NCBI GenBank assembly: GCA_037349315.1
Contig: JBAIAC010000026.1
Coordinates: forward strand, 3,224,001 to 3,288,000
Direction of reading: 5' to 3'
DNA length: 64,000 bases
Origin: Chelydra serpentina
Lineage: Eukaryota; Chordata; Testudines; Chelydridae
Part shown: positions 10,685 through 21,776 of the stretch, one piece after another
Layout: the number at the start of each line of letters is the position of its first letter
Position numbering within the stretch: position 1 is the stretch's first letter
Notes under the pieces: model-generated
Database searches by the model: none
What the model saw: only the letters and a program-made list of their open reading frames with translations
Told to the model about the DNA's origin: nothing
Made by a program: the position numbers and the translations under genes

Positions 10685-12678
10685 TAAGACTCCAGGCTCT
10701 ATTTCCAGTGCTGCTGCTGCCCCTGCGTGACCCTGGCGAGCCGCTGAACCGCCCAGCCTGCCTCTGTTTTAGTAGCACACACGTGGCTTTTGTAGGTGCT
10801 GGCGGCAGGAGATCAAGTACTTTGACCCTCTTTGTCCCCTTGAGCCATCCCGCAGTAGCCTGGACCTGTGCGCCCGTAGAGCAGCGCCCGCAAGAACCCC
10901 AAGGGAGAGCTCCCGTGCTCCCGCCTAGCACTAGGCCAGGATCTCCCCCGGCAGGGGAGGGTGGCCGGCAGCTGAGTTCAGCCCATGGCTCTAACCAGGC
11001 AGAGCTGCTTGGAGCCTCAGTCCACTTCCCCCTCCGTTGTGCTGCTTCTTTTCCCTTCCAGCAGCTCGTTCTCTCCTGCACAGGGACAGGTCCAGAGTCC
11101 AGCAGCACTCCCGGCCCTGGGCAGACTGTCCCACCCTCCTGGCTCTGTCCCAAACGGGCACCCAAACGGGTGTGCTCATCCCACCTCTCCTGCTCTGTGT
11201 CACGGGCTGCATCTGGGGTCCCTCTGAGCCATAGGGCCAGCGTCTCAGCCTGCCCCAATCCCCCTTCCCAGGCAGCATGGCTAGCTCCAAGCCACGTGTT
11301 CCCACATGTATATTTGTCTCCTCTTCTTGCACCCTCACCAGCCCCAGCCCCAGGGGGTTAGTGGGGAGTAGGGAGGGGCTGTGGCTGAGCTTCCCCCAGG
11401 AACCCCGACGCTACCAGCCCCCTTTGTTGTGATATCAGCTGGAGCTGGGCCATTCCCTTCCCCCCCACCCCACCCCCGGGCTCCTGGGAACAGCCAGGAT
11501 GGGGCAAGAGCCTGTCTCATTGTGCTGACCGGCAGGGTGGGGCGCGTGGGTGAGGGCAGCCTGCTCTATGGGGTCAGGGGGACGGGCACATGTGGCAGCA
11601 GCGATTCCTGAGGCAGAGGGGGGCTGGTGCATGCACCGTCCAGGCCAGGGTTTGGCCGGCCCTGCTGGAGAGGAAGGGGGAGGTGCAGTCGGACAGGAGC
11701 GAAGAGCCAGATGGGCATGGGGGGCAGCCAGCAGGGTTGTAGGGCAGTGGCGTTGGTGGGGGTATGAGGCAGGCTTTGAAAGGGCACGAGCCCACAGCCC
11801 GGCTGGGTGCTATGGTCCTTGGTCCCATAGGATCAGGAACTTCCCCGGCACTGCGCAGCAATGGAGCCTGCGTGCTTCCTCTGCACCGGTGCTGCCCCTC
11901 GGCGTCTGGCTGCAGCACCGTAACCTGGCGTGACCTCCCCGCTCAGGCAGGCTGGCCTGCGCTGTCGTCCCAGGGCGCTGACCTGCCGAGCAGCTGCCTG
12001 CCGCGCTGTCTGCTCAGCTGGGGGAGAGCCTCCCAAACAGGAAATGCCTTGCAGTGTGTGGCGATGCTGGGGCTCTGGACTGTATCGCCGCATAACCCTG
12101 GGATTCGAAAAGCAGCATGGTGCCCACAGCTTGCTAGGCCCCCCGGCCTGGGAGGGCGCGTCACATGCCACAAATGGCTCCTGAGTAACTGGACACGCAG
12201 GGCAGCAGCTCTCATTGGGGTGGCTTCTCCTGGCGGGCATAGAGCAGATGACAACCCTGGAGCACACGGTCCCCGGGAAACGCCCAGCGCGTCTACCCCC
12301 CAAGGATGGGGACGCCAGCAAGTGCAGGTACTGAGTGTTACTCCGCAGGGTGCTCCAGCTCCTTCCAGTCTCTGGAGTCCGAAACGCCAGCCAGCCTCCT
12401 GGGGCCTAGCTCTGCTGGGAGTGGGAGTGGCTCGTAGCAGGGGGTGCTATCAGAAGTGGGGGCAGCGCTCTCCAGCTTTCAGCCCAGGTCCCATTTCAGG
12501 AGCGATTCGCACCACCCTCTACTCCAAACCTCTTGCTGCTTGGCCCGGTTAGCTCAGCCCAGCATCAGGCTGGGCGCTCTGATCCGTGGTGATAGATCTG
12601 TGCACCAGGGTCTTCACTTGCCCCATTGCACTTGGCTGGTTCACTAGAAACGTAGGGGATGGGCAGCAGCATGACTGC
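10685..12678 (+). other. VAC14 last intron, GC-rich, nothing recognised
   Basis: This is GC-rich intronic sequence. Long open frames occur on both strands (for example 10708-11361 and 11764-12552), but their composition is proline-, serine- and arginine-rich and they match no family I know. They are what GC-rich DNA yields by chance. Confidence 0.5.
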
Positions 12679-12682
12679 CATG

Positions 12683-13396
12683 TGTGACAAAGCTCCGACC
12701 TTGCCTCAGTGAGTCCCACGCTTCCTGGTGCATTACGCTAGCCTCAGAGGCTCACTGTGACCCTCCACGTAGCCCTTCTCTCTTTAGAGGCAAGGGTCAC
12801 CGCCTACTGAGCCATTTTCATCATAAGCCAGCAAGGGAGGTGAGGAGAAGCAACCCTCCCTTGCACAGTCTCTGTTGTCTCCCAGTCTCAGTGATTAGCC
12901 GTGGAGGGGAGGGGGGAGCCTGGGCCCGCTCTCTACTCCGGGCTCCAGCCCAGGGACCCTGATAGTAGCAGATCTTGGTAGTTGACTTTTTGGAAACGGG
13001 ACAAGTACGATTCCCTGGGCCATTTCCCCACAGCAGCCCCCACTTCCTCAATATCTACGTCACCCGTACTTCCTTCCTTGTGCCTGATAGGGTTTGTACT
13101 GCTCCATTTCTCCAGCAGCGTGGCTTCCTCCTACAGCTCCTGAGACACACGCCCCCACCTGACTAATGTGGGAGGCTTTTAACTAGTTTCAGCCGGCCCC
13201 TGATTGGCTTCAGGTGTCCCAATCAACCTAGCTGTCTTCCCTGCTTTCTGGAAGGATCTTAATTGGCCCCAGGTGTCTTAATTGACCTGGAGCAACTGCC
13301 ATTTGTTTACCCTGGTAACAGGGATTTGTTTAGCCTGGGGCTAATATATCTGTCTCCCACTACTTTCCTATAGCTATCTGGTCTTGCCCTGTCACA
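12683..13396 (-). mobile_element. solo LTR of an endogenous retrovirus-like element, TSD catg
   Basis: The block begins tgtgacaaag and ends ccctgtcaca, so it has the tg...ca LTR termini. It is flanked by the 4-bp repeat catg (12679-12682 and 13397-13400). No internal retroviral genes are present, so it is a recombined solo LTR. On the minus strand a ccaatcag box precedes an agttaaaagcc TATA-like motif, so the transcriptional sense is probably minus; this orientation is inferred. It ends 267 bp before the last VAC14 exon. Confidence 0.75.
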
Positions 13397-13663
13397 CATG
13401 ATACCCAGTTTCCTCCTCCCTGACCCCTTCTCAGCTGCTAAGCAGCCCTTGGCCTGCTCCTAGCTGTAGGCTCTTCCACAGTCATTGTCCAGGCGTCTCC
13501 CTGACGCCCGGAGTGAGGGGGGAGTGTTTTGTAATGGAAAGCACAGGCGTCTGGCCCCTGGGCAGGGAGCTCCAGTATGTGGTGTCTGTGTGGGGGTGGT
13601 AACAGACTGGGTGCTTGGCGCACGCCACACCCTCTCATCTCTCTCTCTGCTTCCTCTCTCCAG

Positions 13664-13826
13664 GGACAGCATTAAGACCACCCTGGGCTTCAAGAAAGCG
13701 ACTGCCACCAACATCGACTACCTGGAGCTGCTGCAGCACTTTGAGCGAGTCCAGAACAAGCACCTGGAAGTGAGACACCAGCGAGCTGGCCGGGGAGAGC
13801 CACCAGACCGAAGGGTCGTCCTCTGA
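13664..13826 (+). CDS. VAC14: VAC14 last coding exon with stop codon
   Basis: The exon follows a strong acceptor (long ct tract then cag, 13661-13663). Its first base completes the Thr codon opened at 3682, giving a seamless join to the exon at 3533-3683. It encodes the last 53 complete codons of Vac14. The C-terminus [20 protein letters not shown] ... DRRVVL and the TGA at 13824-13826 match the conserved vertebrate Vac14 terminus as I know it. The segment just after the junction ([16 protein letters not shown]) is the part that varies between species. The reading frame is clean. This region closes the C-terminal domain that binds Fig4 and self-associates. Confidence 0.97.
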
Positions 13827-14625
13827 GCACCAGCCGCCACTGGCGTGCATGGAGACAGTGACCTGGGGAGGGGAACCGGAGGGACCTGGCGGCTGACTTG
13901 GGTTCCAGGGTGTCTGATCCAGTGGGGGGCTTGTTCCAGGGAAGTGGCGGTGGAGGTGGTCACAGTGCTCAGCTGGGGAAGGATCTCCAGAGACCAAGCC
14001 AGAGCCCAGCACTTCAGTTGCACAAACTTCCAGAGCATCACAAGGAAGCATGTGGGGAAGTGGTAGGAGGGGACTAGAGGGACAACTGAAGCCACATGTG
14101 CCCCACCCCCCACCTCACACTCTGTCTTACTGATGGCACAGCTGGGCCAGTAAGGCCAGAGGGAAGACACGTAAAAAGCATTTTCTGCTACCTCCAGCCT
14201 CAAACAAGCGTGTGTCTGTGAGCGTGTGACCGGACTGGCCTCACCTCCCTCTCCCCCCAGGCAGGCAGTCGTGCTCCAATCCCAAAAGGAAAGCCGGCCT
14301 CTGGTAGCTGGCTCCTTGGATCTCAGACATGCACTGCCCTTAGCTCCCCGTGGCAACAGCACCATCTAATCCTCCAGTGCTCTTGGCCCTGTGGACTTGC
14401 ATTCCTGTGTGTGCACGTCACTCAGCCGCCGCTTGTCACCCCCCCTCGGACCCACCTCCCTGTTGTACGTATGGCAGTGCAACCTTAATTTATAGCCCCC
14501 CTGAAAGCATCATGTATGTGTATATAGAGGAGGGGTTCAGTCCGAGTCAGATTTCTAGCCTGAAAATAGATTGGTACCAATGTAAAAGCTTTCCACGTTG
14601 AAATAAAAGAATTATGGCAAAGTCC
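13827..14625 (+). other. VAC14: VAC14 3' UTR
   Basis: This is untranslated sequence between the VAC14 stop and the predicted cleavage site about 20 nt after the poly(A) signal at 14602. The end position is inferred. No repeat is recognised inside it. Confidence 0.75.
14602..14607 (+). promoter_or_regulatory. VAC14: VAC14 polyadenylation signal AATAAA
   Basis: A canonical aataaa lies 776 nt after the stop codon. A T/G-rich stretch (gtctgctgctccttgg) follows at 14634-14649, as expected for a downstream element. Confidence 0.8.
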
Positions 14626-14983
14626 CTGCCTGGCGTCTGCTGCTCCTTGGGGGAAGGCCCCCAGGATGGCCATCACCTGGACTGAAGCTGCACTCTGCAC
14701 CCACTGAGCCCTTTGGGGGCACTCTCCCCTGGCTGGTTCAGCATCTCCCAGACTTCCTGCGGGGGGTTGAGATTTGGCCCATGTCTGCCATTTGTTCCCC
14801 AGGCAAAAGGGGGTCACTGAGTGCCCCTTCCGCATGGCAGGATCTGGGAGGGATGATCCACCTCGGCGTGCTGATGCTGAAATCCTAGGGGGTAACTGCA
14901 GCTCCCATAGACGTGCTCAGGTCCCAGATCAGGGCAGGCATGGATTCGTTACCCTGCTCTGGGGCCAGAGCTAGCCAGAGTAA
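14626..14983. other. intergenic, nothing recognised
   Basis: This is a short intergenic stretch after the VAC14 poly(A) site. No coding or repeat signal is visible. Confidence 0.45.
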
Positions 14984-15215
14984 GGCCATGTCTGCACTAT
15001 TGGCACCGCTCGGCACCGTAGATGCAGGCTGCAGGGCCAGAAGGGGATTTTCCATCACTCTAGGAACTCCACCTCCCCAAGCAACAGTAGCCGAGTCAAT
15101 GGAAGCTGTTTCTACAGGGCGGGTGAGGTGGGCAAAGTTACGGGGCCCAGCAATTGGACTTTTCACACTCTGTAGCTGTGTCAGCCTAAATGTTCAGTGT
15201 CGATCAAGCCGAAGG
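14984..15215. mobile_element. old Harbinger-type MITE
   Basis: The ends read ggccatgtctgcact and cagtgtcgatcaagcc, decayed versions of the tctacact/agtgtaga termini of the other Harbinger MITEs here. Interior blocks such as ccacctcccc and ttttcacactctgtagct fit a common turtle Harbinger MITE family as I remember it. No clean 3-bp duplication can be assigned. Confidence 0.55.
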
Positions 15216-15654
15216 AGCTGCAGTCACATCCTGAGATTGCAGGACAGACGTACCCTGAGTGATGAGCCGCTGCAAGCGGCCACTGAGAAGCCCTGGTGGA
15301 GTTGCTCGGAGGAAGCTGTGAAGTGTGAGCAACGTATTGCGGCAGTGGGTTTGAGTGTGTTTATTCCTCAGGAAGGCCAAGAGCCCAGGGATCTGTCTGC
15401 TCCAGTAGTGACCAGTGCCTGAGGAAGGGGAAGGAGCCCCGGGGGCAGGCTATTCTGTTACAGCGAAGTCTCTCTCCAGCTCCTCTCTGACATGTTCTGT
15501 GATGTGAAGCAGGAGAACGTATAACCAGATGGTCTCATTATCCATAGAAACATTTAATCCTCACCCTGCACCCACCCGCTCGCTCCCCTCTTGGTTGGTT
15601 GGGTAGGTCACAAGTGCAGCAGAAATGCCTCTTTCCCCTGGGTGGTCTGCTGCT
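15216..15654. other. intergenic, nothing recognised
   Basis: No repeat, coding or RNA signal was identified between the old MITE and DIRS piece A. Confidence 0.4.
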
Positions 15655-16550
15655 CTGCTGGGCTTAACCTGGTCCTTTCAAGACTCATGGGGCCCCCGTT
15701 CGAGCCGCTAGCCACACGCTCCCTCCTTTATCTCTCTTGGAAGACAGCTTTCCTTGTCGCTATCACGTTGGCAAGGCATGTCTCCGAGCTGAGGACCCTT
15801 ACCTCAGAACTGCTGTACACGGTCTTCCATAAGGATAAGGTGCAACTTGGACCTCACCCAGCCTTTCTTCCCAAGGTGGTGTCGGCCTTCCATACAAGCC
15901 AGGACATTTTCCTGCCAGTTTTTTATCAGAAACCACACGCTGGTCCCTGGGAACAGCGGCTGCACTCCCTCAATGTCTGTAGGGCTCTTGCCTTATAAAT
16001 TGAGTGCACAAAGCCGTTCAGGAAGTCAACCTAGCTTTTTGTTGCAGTGGCGGACCGGAAGAAAGTCCTCCCGGTCTCCTCTCAATGGATCTCTTCATGG
16101 ATCACGTCCTGCATCCACGCTTGCTATGAGCTGGCTGGTGTACCGACCCCAGCCCTCACCACTCACTCCACGAGGGTCCAGGCCTTGTCTGCAGCATTTC
16201 TGGCCCAGGTGCCGATCCAGGAGATCTACAGAGCAGCGACTTGGCCCTTGGTGCACACTTTCATCTCGCACTACGCCATCGTCCGGCACGCCAGAGATGT
16301 CCTGCAATCCACGTTACTTCACTCCAACCCCACCACCGAGATAAGGCTTGGGAGTCACCTAATTGGAATCAATATGAGCTAGCACTCGAAGAAAAAACGG
16401 TTACTCACCTTTATAACTGTTCTTCAATATGTTGCTCATATCCATTCCAAACCCGCCCGCCTTCCCCTCTCTCGGAGTAACCGGCAAGAAGGAACTGAGG
16501 AGGTGCCAGGTCGGCAGGGGCATATATTGAATTCCATGGAGGCTCCACGT
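15655..16550 (+). pseudogene. DIRS-A: tyrosine recombinase fragment plus 3' junction
   Basis: The 3' part of a DIRS1-like retrotransposon. The frame from the LNLVLSRLMGPPFEPL region continues through the first conserved Arg block, and after an in-frame TAA at 15996-15998 the same frame resumes. The recombinase box HSTR is at residues 40-43 of the frame starting at 16047, and the FISHY tyrosine follows. These are the H-x-x-R and Y of the tyrosine-recombinase active site. After the gene comes the internal complementary region (cacctaattggaat ... actcgaagaa joined to acggttactcacctttataa, 16357-16450). The element then breaks off at about 16548 and gag of DIRS-B follows directly. It is a dead fragment. 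The left limit is approximate. Confidence 0.85.
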
Positions 16551-16786
16551 TCCTGAGCCAGACCCCGGAGCAGCTGGCACGGAACTAGAGGCGGGGCAGG
16601 AGGTCCTTGAGGACCAAGAGGGTCAGGAGAACCCAGGTCCCCCACTAGTCTCCTCATCCTCCCCGGATGAGGCGGTAGCAGGCACCTCCGCCTCGGGGCT
16701 GCCCCCTTTAGACAGCTGCGCCATCTATAGCTGTTCCAGGAACTCCTGCGCAGGGTGGCACAGAATATGAACCTGCATCTGAGGAG

Positions 16787-17660
16787 GTGGTAGAGTCGGA
16801 GGACCCTATGGTGGACATCGCGGCACCAGAAGGACCATCCAGGATCGCTCTACCCCTCATTAAAACTATACAAGCCAATGCAAGGACCATTTGGCAGATC
16901 CCAGCCTCCATCCCTCCCACCACTAAGGGTGTGGAGAGGAAGTACTTCGTACCCTCCAAAGGGTTTGAGTACCTGTTCATACACCTGCAGCCTTGCTCGT
17001 TAATAGTGGCTGTAGTGAATGAAAAGGAAAGGCAGGGACAGCAAGCCCCAGCGCCTAAGTCCAAGGATGCCAAGCGCCTGGATTTATTAGGACACAAAGT
17101 TTTCTCCATGGGGGGCTTGCAACTCAGGATTGCCAAGCAGGTACCTTTAACTCCTGGAACTCAATGCTGAAGTTTAGGGAGCTGGTACCAGCAGAGTCCA
17201 GGGAGGCGTTTGGGGCTATTATCGAGGAGGACAAGCGGTGGCGCAGACCTCTTTACAGGCCTCACTGGATGCTGCAGACTCGGCAGCGTGCACCTTGTCC
17301 TCTGAGATAGCTCATGGCTGCAGGCCTCGTGGCTCCCGACCGAGGTTCAGCAAACTATGCAAGACCTACCCTTTGACCGGGTGGGCCTGTTTGCTGAACA
17401 CACTGACTCCATGCTGCATAGCCTCAAAGATTCCAGGGTGACAATGAAATCTTTGGCTGTCCACATACCCCGGCAACCCAACAAAAGCCCTTTAAGCCCC
17501 GACCGCCACAACAGCGCCCATATCCTCCTCAGCCGAGGCAGGAATTCTACAGGCACAAGGTAGGAATGGCAGGCATAAGCCTTGCCAACCCCCGTCTGGA
17601 CAGGGACAGGGCCCGACTAAACCTTTGTCGGGCTCAAAACAGATATTTTGAAGGTTAACC
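16787..17660 (+). pseudogene. DIRS-B gag-like pseudogene
   Basis: The first frame (16787-17170) contains EDPMVDI, GPSRIALPLIKTIQ, KGVERKYFVPSKGFEYLF and KERQGQQAPAPKSK. All recur in the gag-like frames of DIRS-C (24454-24861) and DIRS-D. A frame change near 17150 leads into a second block with LQDLPF-like and LHSLKDSR residues (17357-17563). The product would be the nucleocapsid-like protein. The first exon-like part seen in DIRS-D (Cys-rich, from 31825) is absent. Confidence 0.75.
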
Positions 17661-17696
17661 CGAGGACGGAGCAGCTGTCTCAACACCAGATCCTTC

Positions 17697-18840
17697 CCCG
17701 TGTTTTCTCAAACCTCTATCCCACTTCTACCGTGCTTGGTCCCAAATAACATCGGACCACTGGGTTCTCCATACGGTGGAAGTGGGATATTCTCTCCATT
17801 TCTGCTCCTTCCTTCCCTCCCACCCACCTTCCCCGTCCCTTTTCAGGACCCCTTTCATGAGCAACTCCTCATCCAGGAGGTGCAGGCGCTCCTCGCCATG
17901 GGAGTGGTGGAGGAGGTTCCTCAGGGGCAGGGGATTCTATCCCCACTATTTCCTAATTCCCAAAACCGGGAGGGGGGGTCTCAGACCCATTCTAGATCTG
18001 CGAGGACTCAATAAGTTCATGGTGAAGTTCCACATGGTCTCCCTCAATACAATTATCCCTTCCCTGAAGCCAGGAGACTGGCTCACCACCCTCGACATGA
18101 GACGTACTTTCACATCGCCATTCACTCTGCACACAGATGCTTTTTAAGGTTCATGATCAATCTAAAACATTATCCGTACACAGCCCTTCCCTTCGGCCTG
18201 TCGGTCACATTGCGGCCTGCACCTATGGGTCCGACACGCCAGGCTGAGACTCGGGCCTCTGCAGACGTGGCTCGCATCGACATACCGCCCTGGGCACGAC
18301 AGCCTGAACCTCGTGGTCACAGTGCCACAGCAGGTGCTAGAGTCCCTCCAGTGGTGGCTCCATACTCAAATAGTCTGCGAGGGAGTCCCCTTCAGCAGCT
18401 CTCAACTTCCCTTGTCTCTAGCTACGGATGCGTCAGCTCTAGGTTGAGGCACACATCTGGGAGATCTCCGAATGCAGGGCCTCTGGGCACAGGACGGGCC
18501 CTCTCTCCAGATCAATGTCAAGGAGCTGAGAGTGGTGCTTCTCACATGCCAGGCCTTTCAGTCTTGTCTGCAAGGCCAGCACGTGGCAGTCATGACAGAC
18601 AACGCCACTGCAATGTTTTACATCAACAAGCAGGGTGGAACCCAGTCCTCGCCCCTCTGTCAGGAGGTTCTCAGGCTCTGGGAATTCTGTATAGCCCACT
18701 CCATTCACCTGGAAGCATCACATCTGCCAGGAGTCCAGAACATAGTGGGGGACCACCTCAGCAGGTCCTTCCACAGCCACGAGTGGTCCATCCGGCTGGA
18801 CGTCATTCACTCCATCTTCCAGCGGTGGGGTGGAGATAAT
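17697..18840 (+). pseudogene. DIRS-B reverse transcriptase/RNase H, catalytic core deleted
   Basis: The RT start is recognisable by the FYPHYFLIPK and LRPILDLRGLNKF blocks and the later ALPFGLS. At about 18203 the sequence jumps from LPFGLSV straight to the distal block that in DIRS-D reads LLGHMAACTY, so the YLDD catalytic segment is lost. RNase H follows, with INVKELRVV, MTDNATAMFYINKQGGTQSS and HLPGVQN. A short near-repeat (tcggtca) at the junction suggests deletion by microhomology; that is inference. Confidence 0.82.
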
Positions 18841-19084
18841 TCTGGTGGCGCCAGCGTGGCCTCGACAACACTGGTACACCACGCTTCTGGATCTGTCGGT
18901 CGACACTCCAGTCAGATTGCCACTCCTCCCCGTCCTGATCACTCAGGACCATGGTCGTTTTCATCACCCAGACTCCAGGCCATGAGGTGGAGGGACTGGA
19001 AAACTTCATGGCTTGAACTCCATGGAACTGCTGTGCTCAGAGCAGGTGAGGGAGGTCTTACTCTGTAGCTGAAAGCCCTCCACA

Positions 19085-20044
19085 AGGGCCACATATCTGG
19101 CAAAGTGGAAGAGGTTCGCCTGCTGGTGTGACCAGCATCATATGTCCCCACTTCAGACTACGTTACCTCTTATTCTGGAGTACCTTCTGCACCTGAAACA
19201 GCAAGGCCTGGCAGCGTCGTCCATAAAGGTACATCTAGTCGCTATCTCGGCTTTCCACCCTGGAGTCTCGGGACGCTCCATTTTCGCCAGCCCTGTGTTT
19301 GGCCAGTTTCTCAAGGGCCTGGACCAGCTACATCCCCAGATTAGACAGCCTGTCCCTGCATGGGACCTTAATTTGGTCCTCTCCAAATTAATGGGGCCCC
19401 CATTTGAGCCACTGGTGTCTTGCTCCCTCCTCTACCTGTCGTGGAAGGTAGCCTTCCTGGTCCCCATTACATCAGCAAGGAGGGTGTCTTGAGCTAAAGG
19501 CCCTTACCTCGGGCCCACCTTATACAGTTTTCCACAAAGATGAGGTGCAGCTGAGACCTCACACTGCTTTTCTGCCTAAGGTGGTCTCTCATTTCCATAC
19601 CAGCAAGACACATTCCTGCCTGGTTTTTATCTGAAGCCGCATACCAGTAGCCGTGAGCAGAGGCTGCACTCCTTGGATGTTCGGCGAGCATTGGCCTTCT
19701 ATATCGAACGCACCAAGCCGTGCAGGAAATCAAACCAGCTATTCGTTGCGGCAGCAGACTGGATGAAAGGCCTACTGGTCTCATCTCAAAGAATATCTTC
19801 CTGGATCACTTCCTACATTCGCACATGCTGCGAGCTGACCAAGACACCAGCCCTGGCACGTACAGCACACTCCACAAGGGGACAGGCCTCATCGGTGGCA
19901 TTCCTGGCCCAGGTCCCAATCCAAGAAATCTGCAGGGCAGTGACTTGGTCCTCGAAACATACGTTCACCTCTCATTATGCCATCCGGCATGCCAGAGATG
20001 ATGCAGCCTTCAGCAGAGCGGTGCTCCAGTCCATGATCCCATAA
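19085..20044 (+). pseudogene. DIRS-B tyrosine recombinase pseudogene
   Basis: The N-terminal block (LEYLLHLKQQGLAASSIKVH) starts at about 19170. A frame break at 19491 lies inside the first Arg motif (ARRVS), where one extra t gives tcttgagc. The original frame is regained by 19673. The catalytic HSTR and the later TSHY are intact near 19866-19980. The gene would have carried out insertion of the circular cDNA. The single-base change and further damage make it non-functional. Confidence 0.85.
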
Positions 20045-20420
20045 CTCCGACCCCACTACCTGGGTAGGGCTTAGGAGTCACCTAACTGGAATTGATATGA
20101 GCAAGCCTCGAAGAAGAAAAAACGGTTGCTCACCTTTTCATAACTGTTGTTCTTCGAGATGTGTTGTTCACGTCCATTCCATACTCACCCGCCTTCCCCT
20201 TTCTCGGAGTAACCGGCAAGAAGGAACTGAGGAGGCACCGGTTGGCAGGGGCATATATTGAGTGCCATGGAGGCTCCACAGCCGACCTGATGGGTGCTGC
20301 TGGGGGAAAAACTTTCCGATGACTGTGCACATGGCGCGCACACACCTAATTGGAATGTGTGAGCAACACATCTCGAAGAACAGCAGCTACAAGAAGGTGA
20401 GTAACAATTTTTTCTTAGGG
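20045..20420 (+). repeat. DIRS-B internal complementary region and right terminal repeat
   Basis: The stretch 20077-20190 joins a complement of a left terminus (cctaactggaattgatatga ... cctcgaagaa) to a complement of a right terminus (cggttgctcacctttt ... gttcttcgagatgtgttg). The right terminus itself lies at 20342-20420. This is the hallmark DIRS layout used to circularise the cDNA. Confidence 0.75.
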
Positions 20421-20844
20421 TGAAAGTACAGAAAACCTATAAAAGAACCTACTCATGCTGAGACCTTTCCCAGAGGTCACCTCGGACTCTGGCTGGTGTC
20501 AGCCCTTCCAGGATTGGGCTCCCCCTTGGACAGACAGTCCTGTCCATTTGCTAGATCTGAAAGCAACCTCTGAATCAATTCAAACTCAGGCTATTTATCC
20601 AAAAGGCCTTTCTTTGTCAGTTGGTCTCTGGAGAAGCCACTCTGAACCAGTGTATGCAGCATCTCTGGAGGTATTACACCCTGAGTGAATTTGCCCAATC
20701 ACCTCCACCCTCACTGTCCTTATCTTCTGGAGGATTGCAGTCCCCTTGTCCCATGGAATTACATACAATCCCTGGCCGACAATTCTCTGCAAATGTCATT
20801 CAATAAGGCTTGTCCAAGATAGTGCAGGAAATTACCATATCTGA
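20421..20844. other. intergenic, nothing recognised
   Basis: No repeat family or coding signal was recognised between DIRS-B and the antisense CR1. Confidence 0.4.
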
Positions 20845-21713
20845 ACATAAGTGTGGCTATACTGGGTCAGACCAAAGGTTCATCTAACCCTGTCTTCCAA
20901 CAGTGGCCAGTGCCAGGTGCCCCAGAGGGAATGAACAGAACAGGTAATAATCAAGTGATCCTTTCCCTGTCGCTCATTCCCAGCTTCTGGCAAACAGGCT
21001 TAAGGACACCCAGAGCATGGACACTTCCAGGCTTTTTAATCCCTTTCCATCCTGGCTCATAGCCATTGATGGACCTATCCTCCATTAACTTATCTAGTTG
21101 TTTTTTGAACCCACTTATAGTTTTGGCCTTCCCAACATCCCCTGGCAACGAGTTCCACCAGTTGACTGTGCGTTGTGTGAAGAAATACTTCCTAATGTTT
21201 CTTTTAAACCTGCTGCCTATTAATTGCATTGAGTGACTTCGGGTTGTTGTGTTATATGAAGGGGTAAATAACACTTCCGTATTCACTTTCTTCACACCAG
21301 TCATGATTTTATCAGAACTCTGTCATAGCCCCATTTAGTCATCTCTTTTCTAAGCTGAGCACTTCCAGGCTTTTTAATCTCATCATACAGAAGCTGTGCC
21401 ATACCCCTAATCATTTTTGTTGCCTTTCTTGGTACCTTTTCCAATTTGAATATATCTTGTTTGAGATGGGGCGACTGGAACTGGATGCAGTATTTGTGGT
21501 GTGGGCGTACCATGGATTTATATTGTAGCATTTGGATATTTTCTGGTTATCTATCCCTTTCCTAGTGATTCCAAGGTTCTGTTCGCTTTTTTGATTACCG
21601 CTGCACATTGAGTGGATGTTTTCAGAGAACTATCCACAATGACTCCAAGATCTCTTTTAGACCCCATCACTTTGTATGTATAGTTGGGGATTATGTTTTC
21701 CAATGTGGATTAC
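20845..21713 (-). mobile_element. CR1 LINE fragment, antisense, broken by DIRS-C
   Basis: Read on minus, this is the 3' part of a CR1. It carries RT C-terminal blocks such as [40 protein letters not shown] and [17 protein letters not shown]. The 3' end is marked on plus by actgggtcagaccaaaggtt. The fragment stops in the ggattactttacgt region at 21713, where the DIRS-C left terminus begins. The same CR1/DIRS junction recurs at 32040. Confidence 0.9.
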
Positions 21714-21776
21714 TTTACGTTTCTTCTTTGAGTGCTTGCTCATGTCGATTCCAAGTAGGTGTGCGCATGCCGCGTG

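Larger units (their letters stand above)
16551..20420 (+). mobile_element. DIRS-B: internally deleted DIRS1-like retrotransposon
   Basis: The order gag, reverse transcriptase, RNase H, tyrosine recombinase, internal complementary region and right terminal repeat is that of DIRS1 elements, which insert through a recombinase and leave no target duplication. The left terminal repeat and gag N-terminus are missing. A deletion at about 18203 removes the core of the reverse transcriptase. The right end (cacatctcgaagaacagc ... gtgagtaacaattttttc) matches in plan the right end of DIRS-D at 37951. Frames are broken throughout. Confidence 0.88.

Noticed and set aside
11764..12552. 262-codon plus frame in the VAC14 intron
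   Set aside because: GC-rich chance frame; it overlaps equally long minus-strand frames and shows no domain or splice context.
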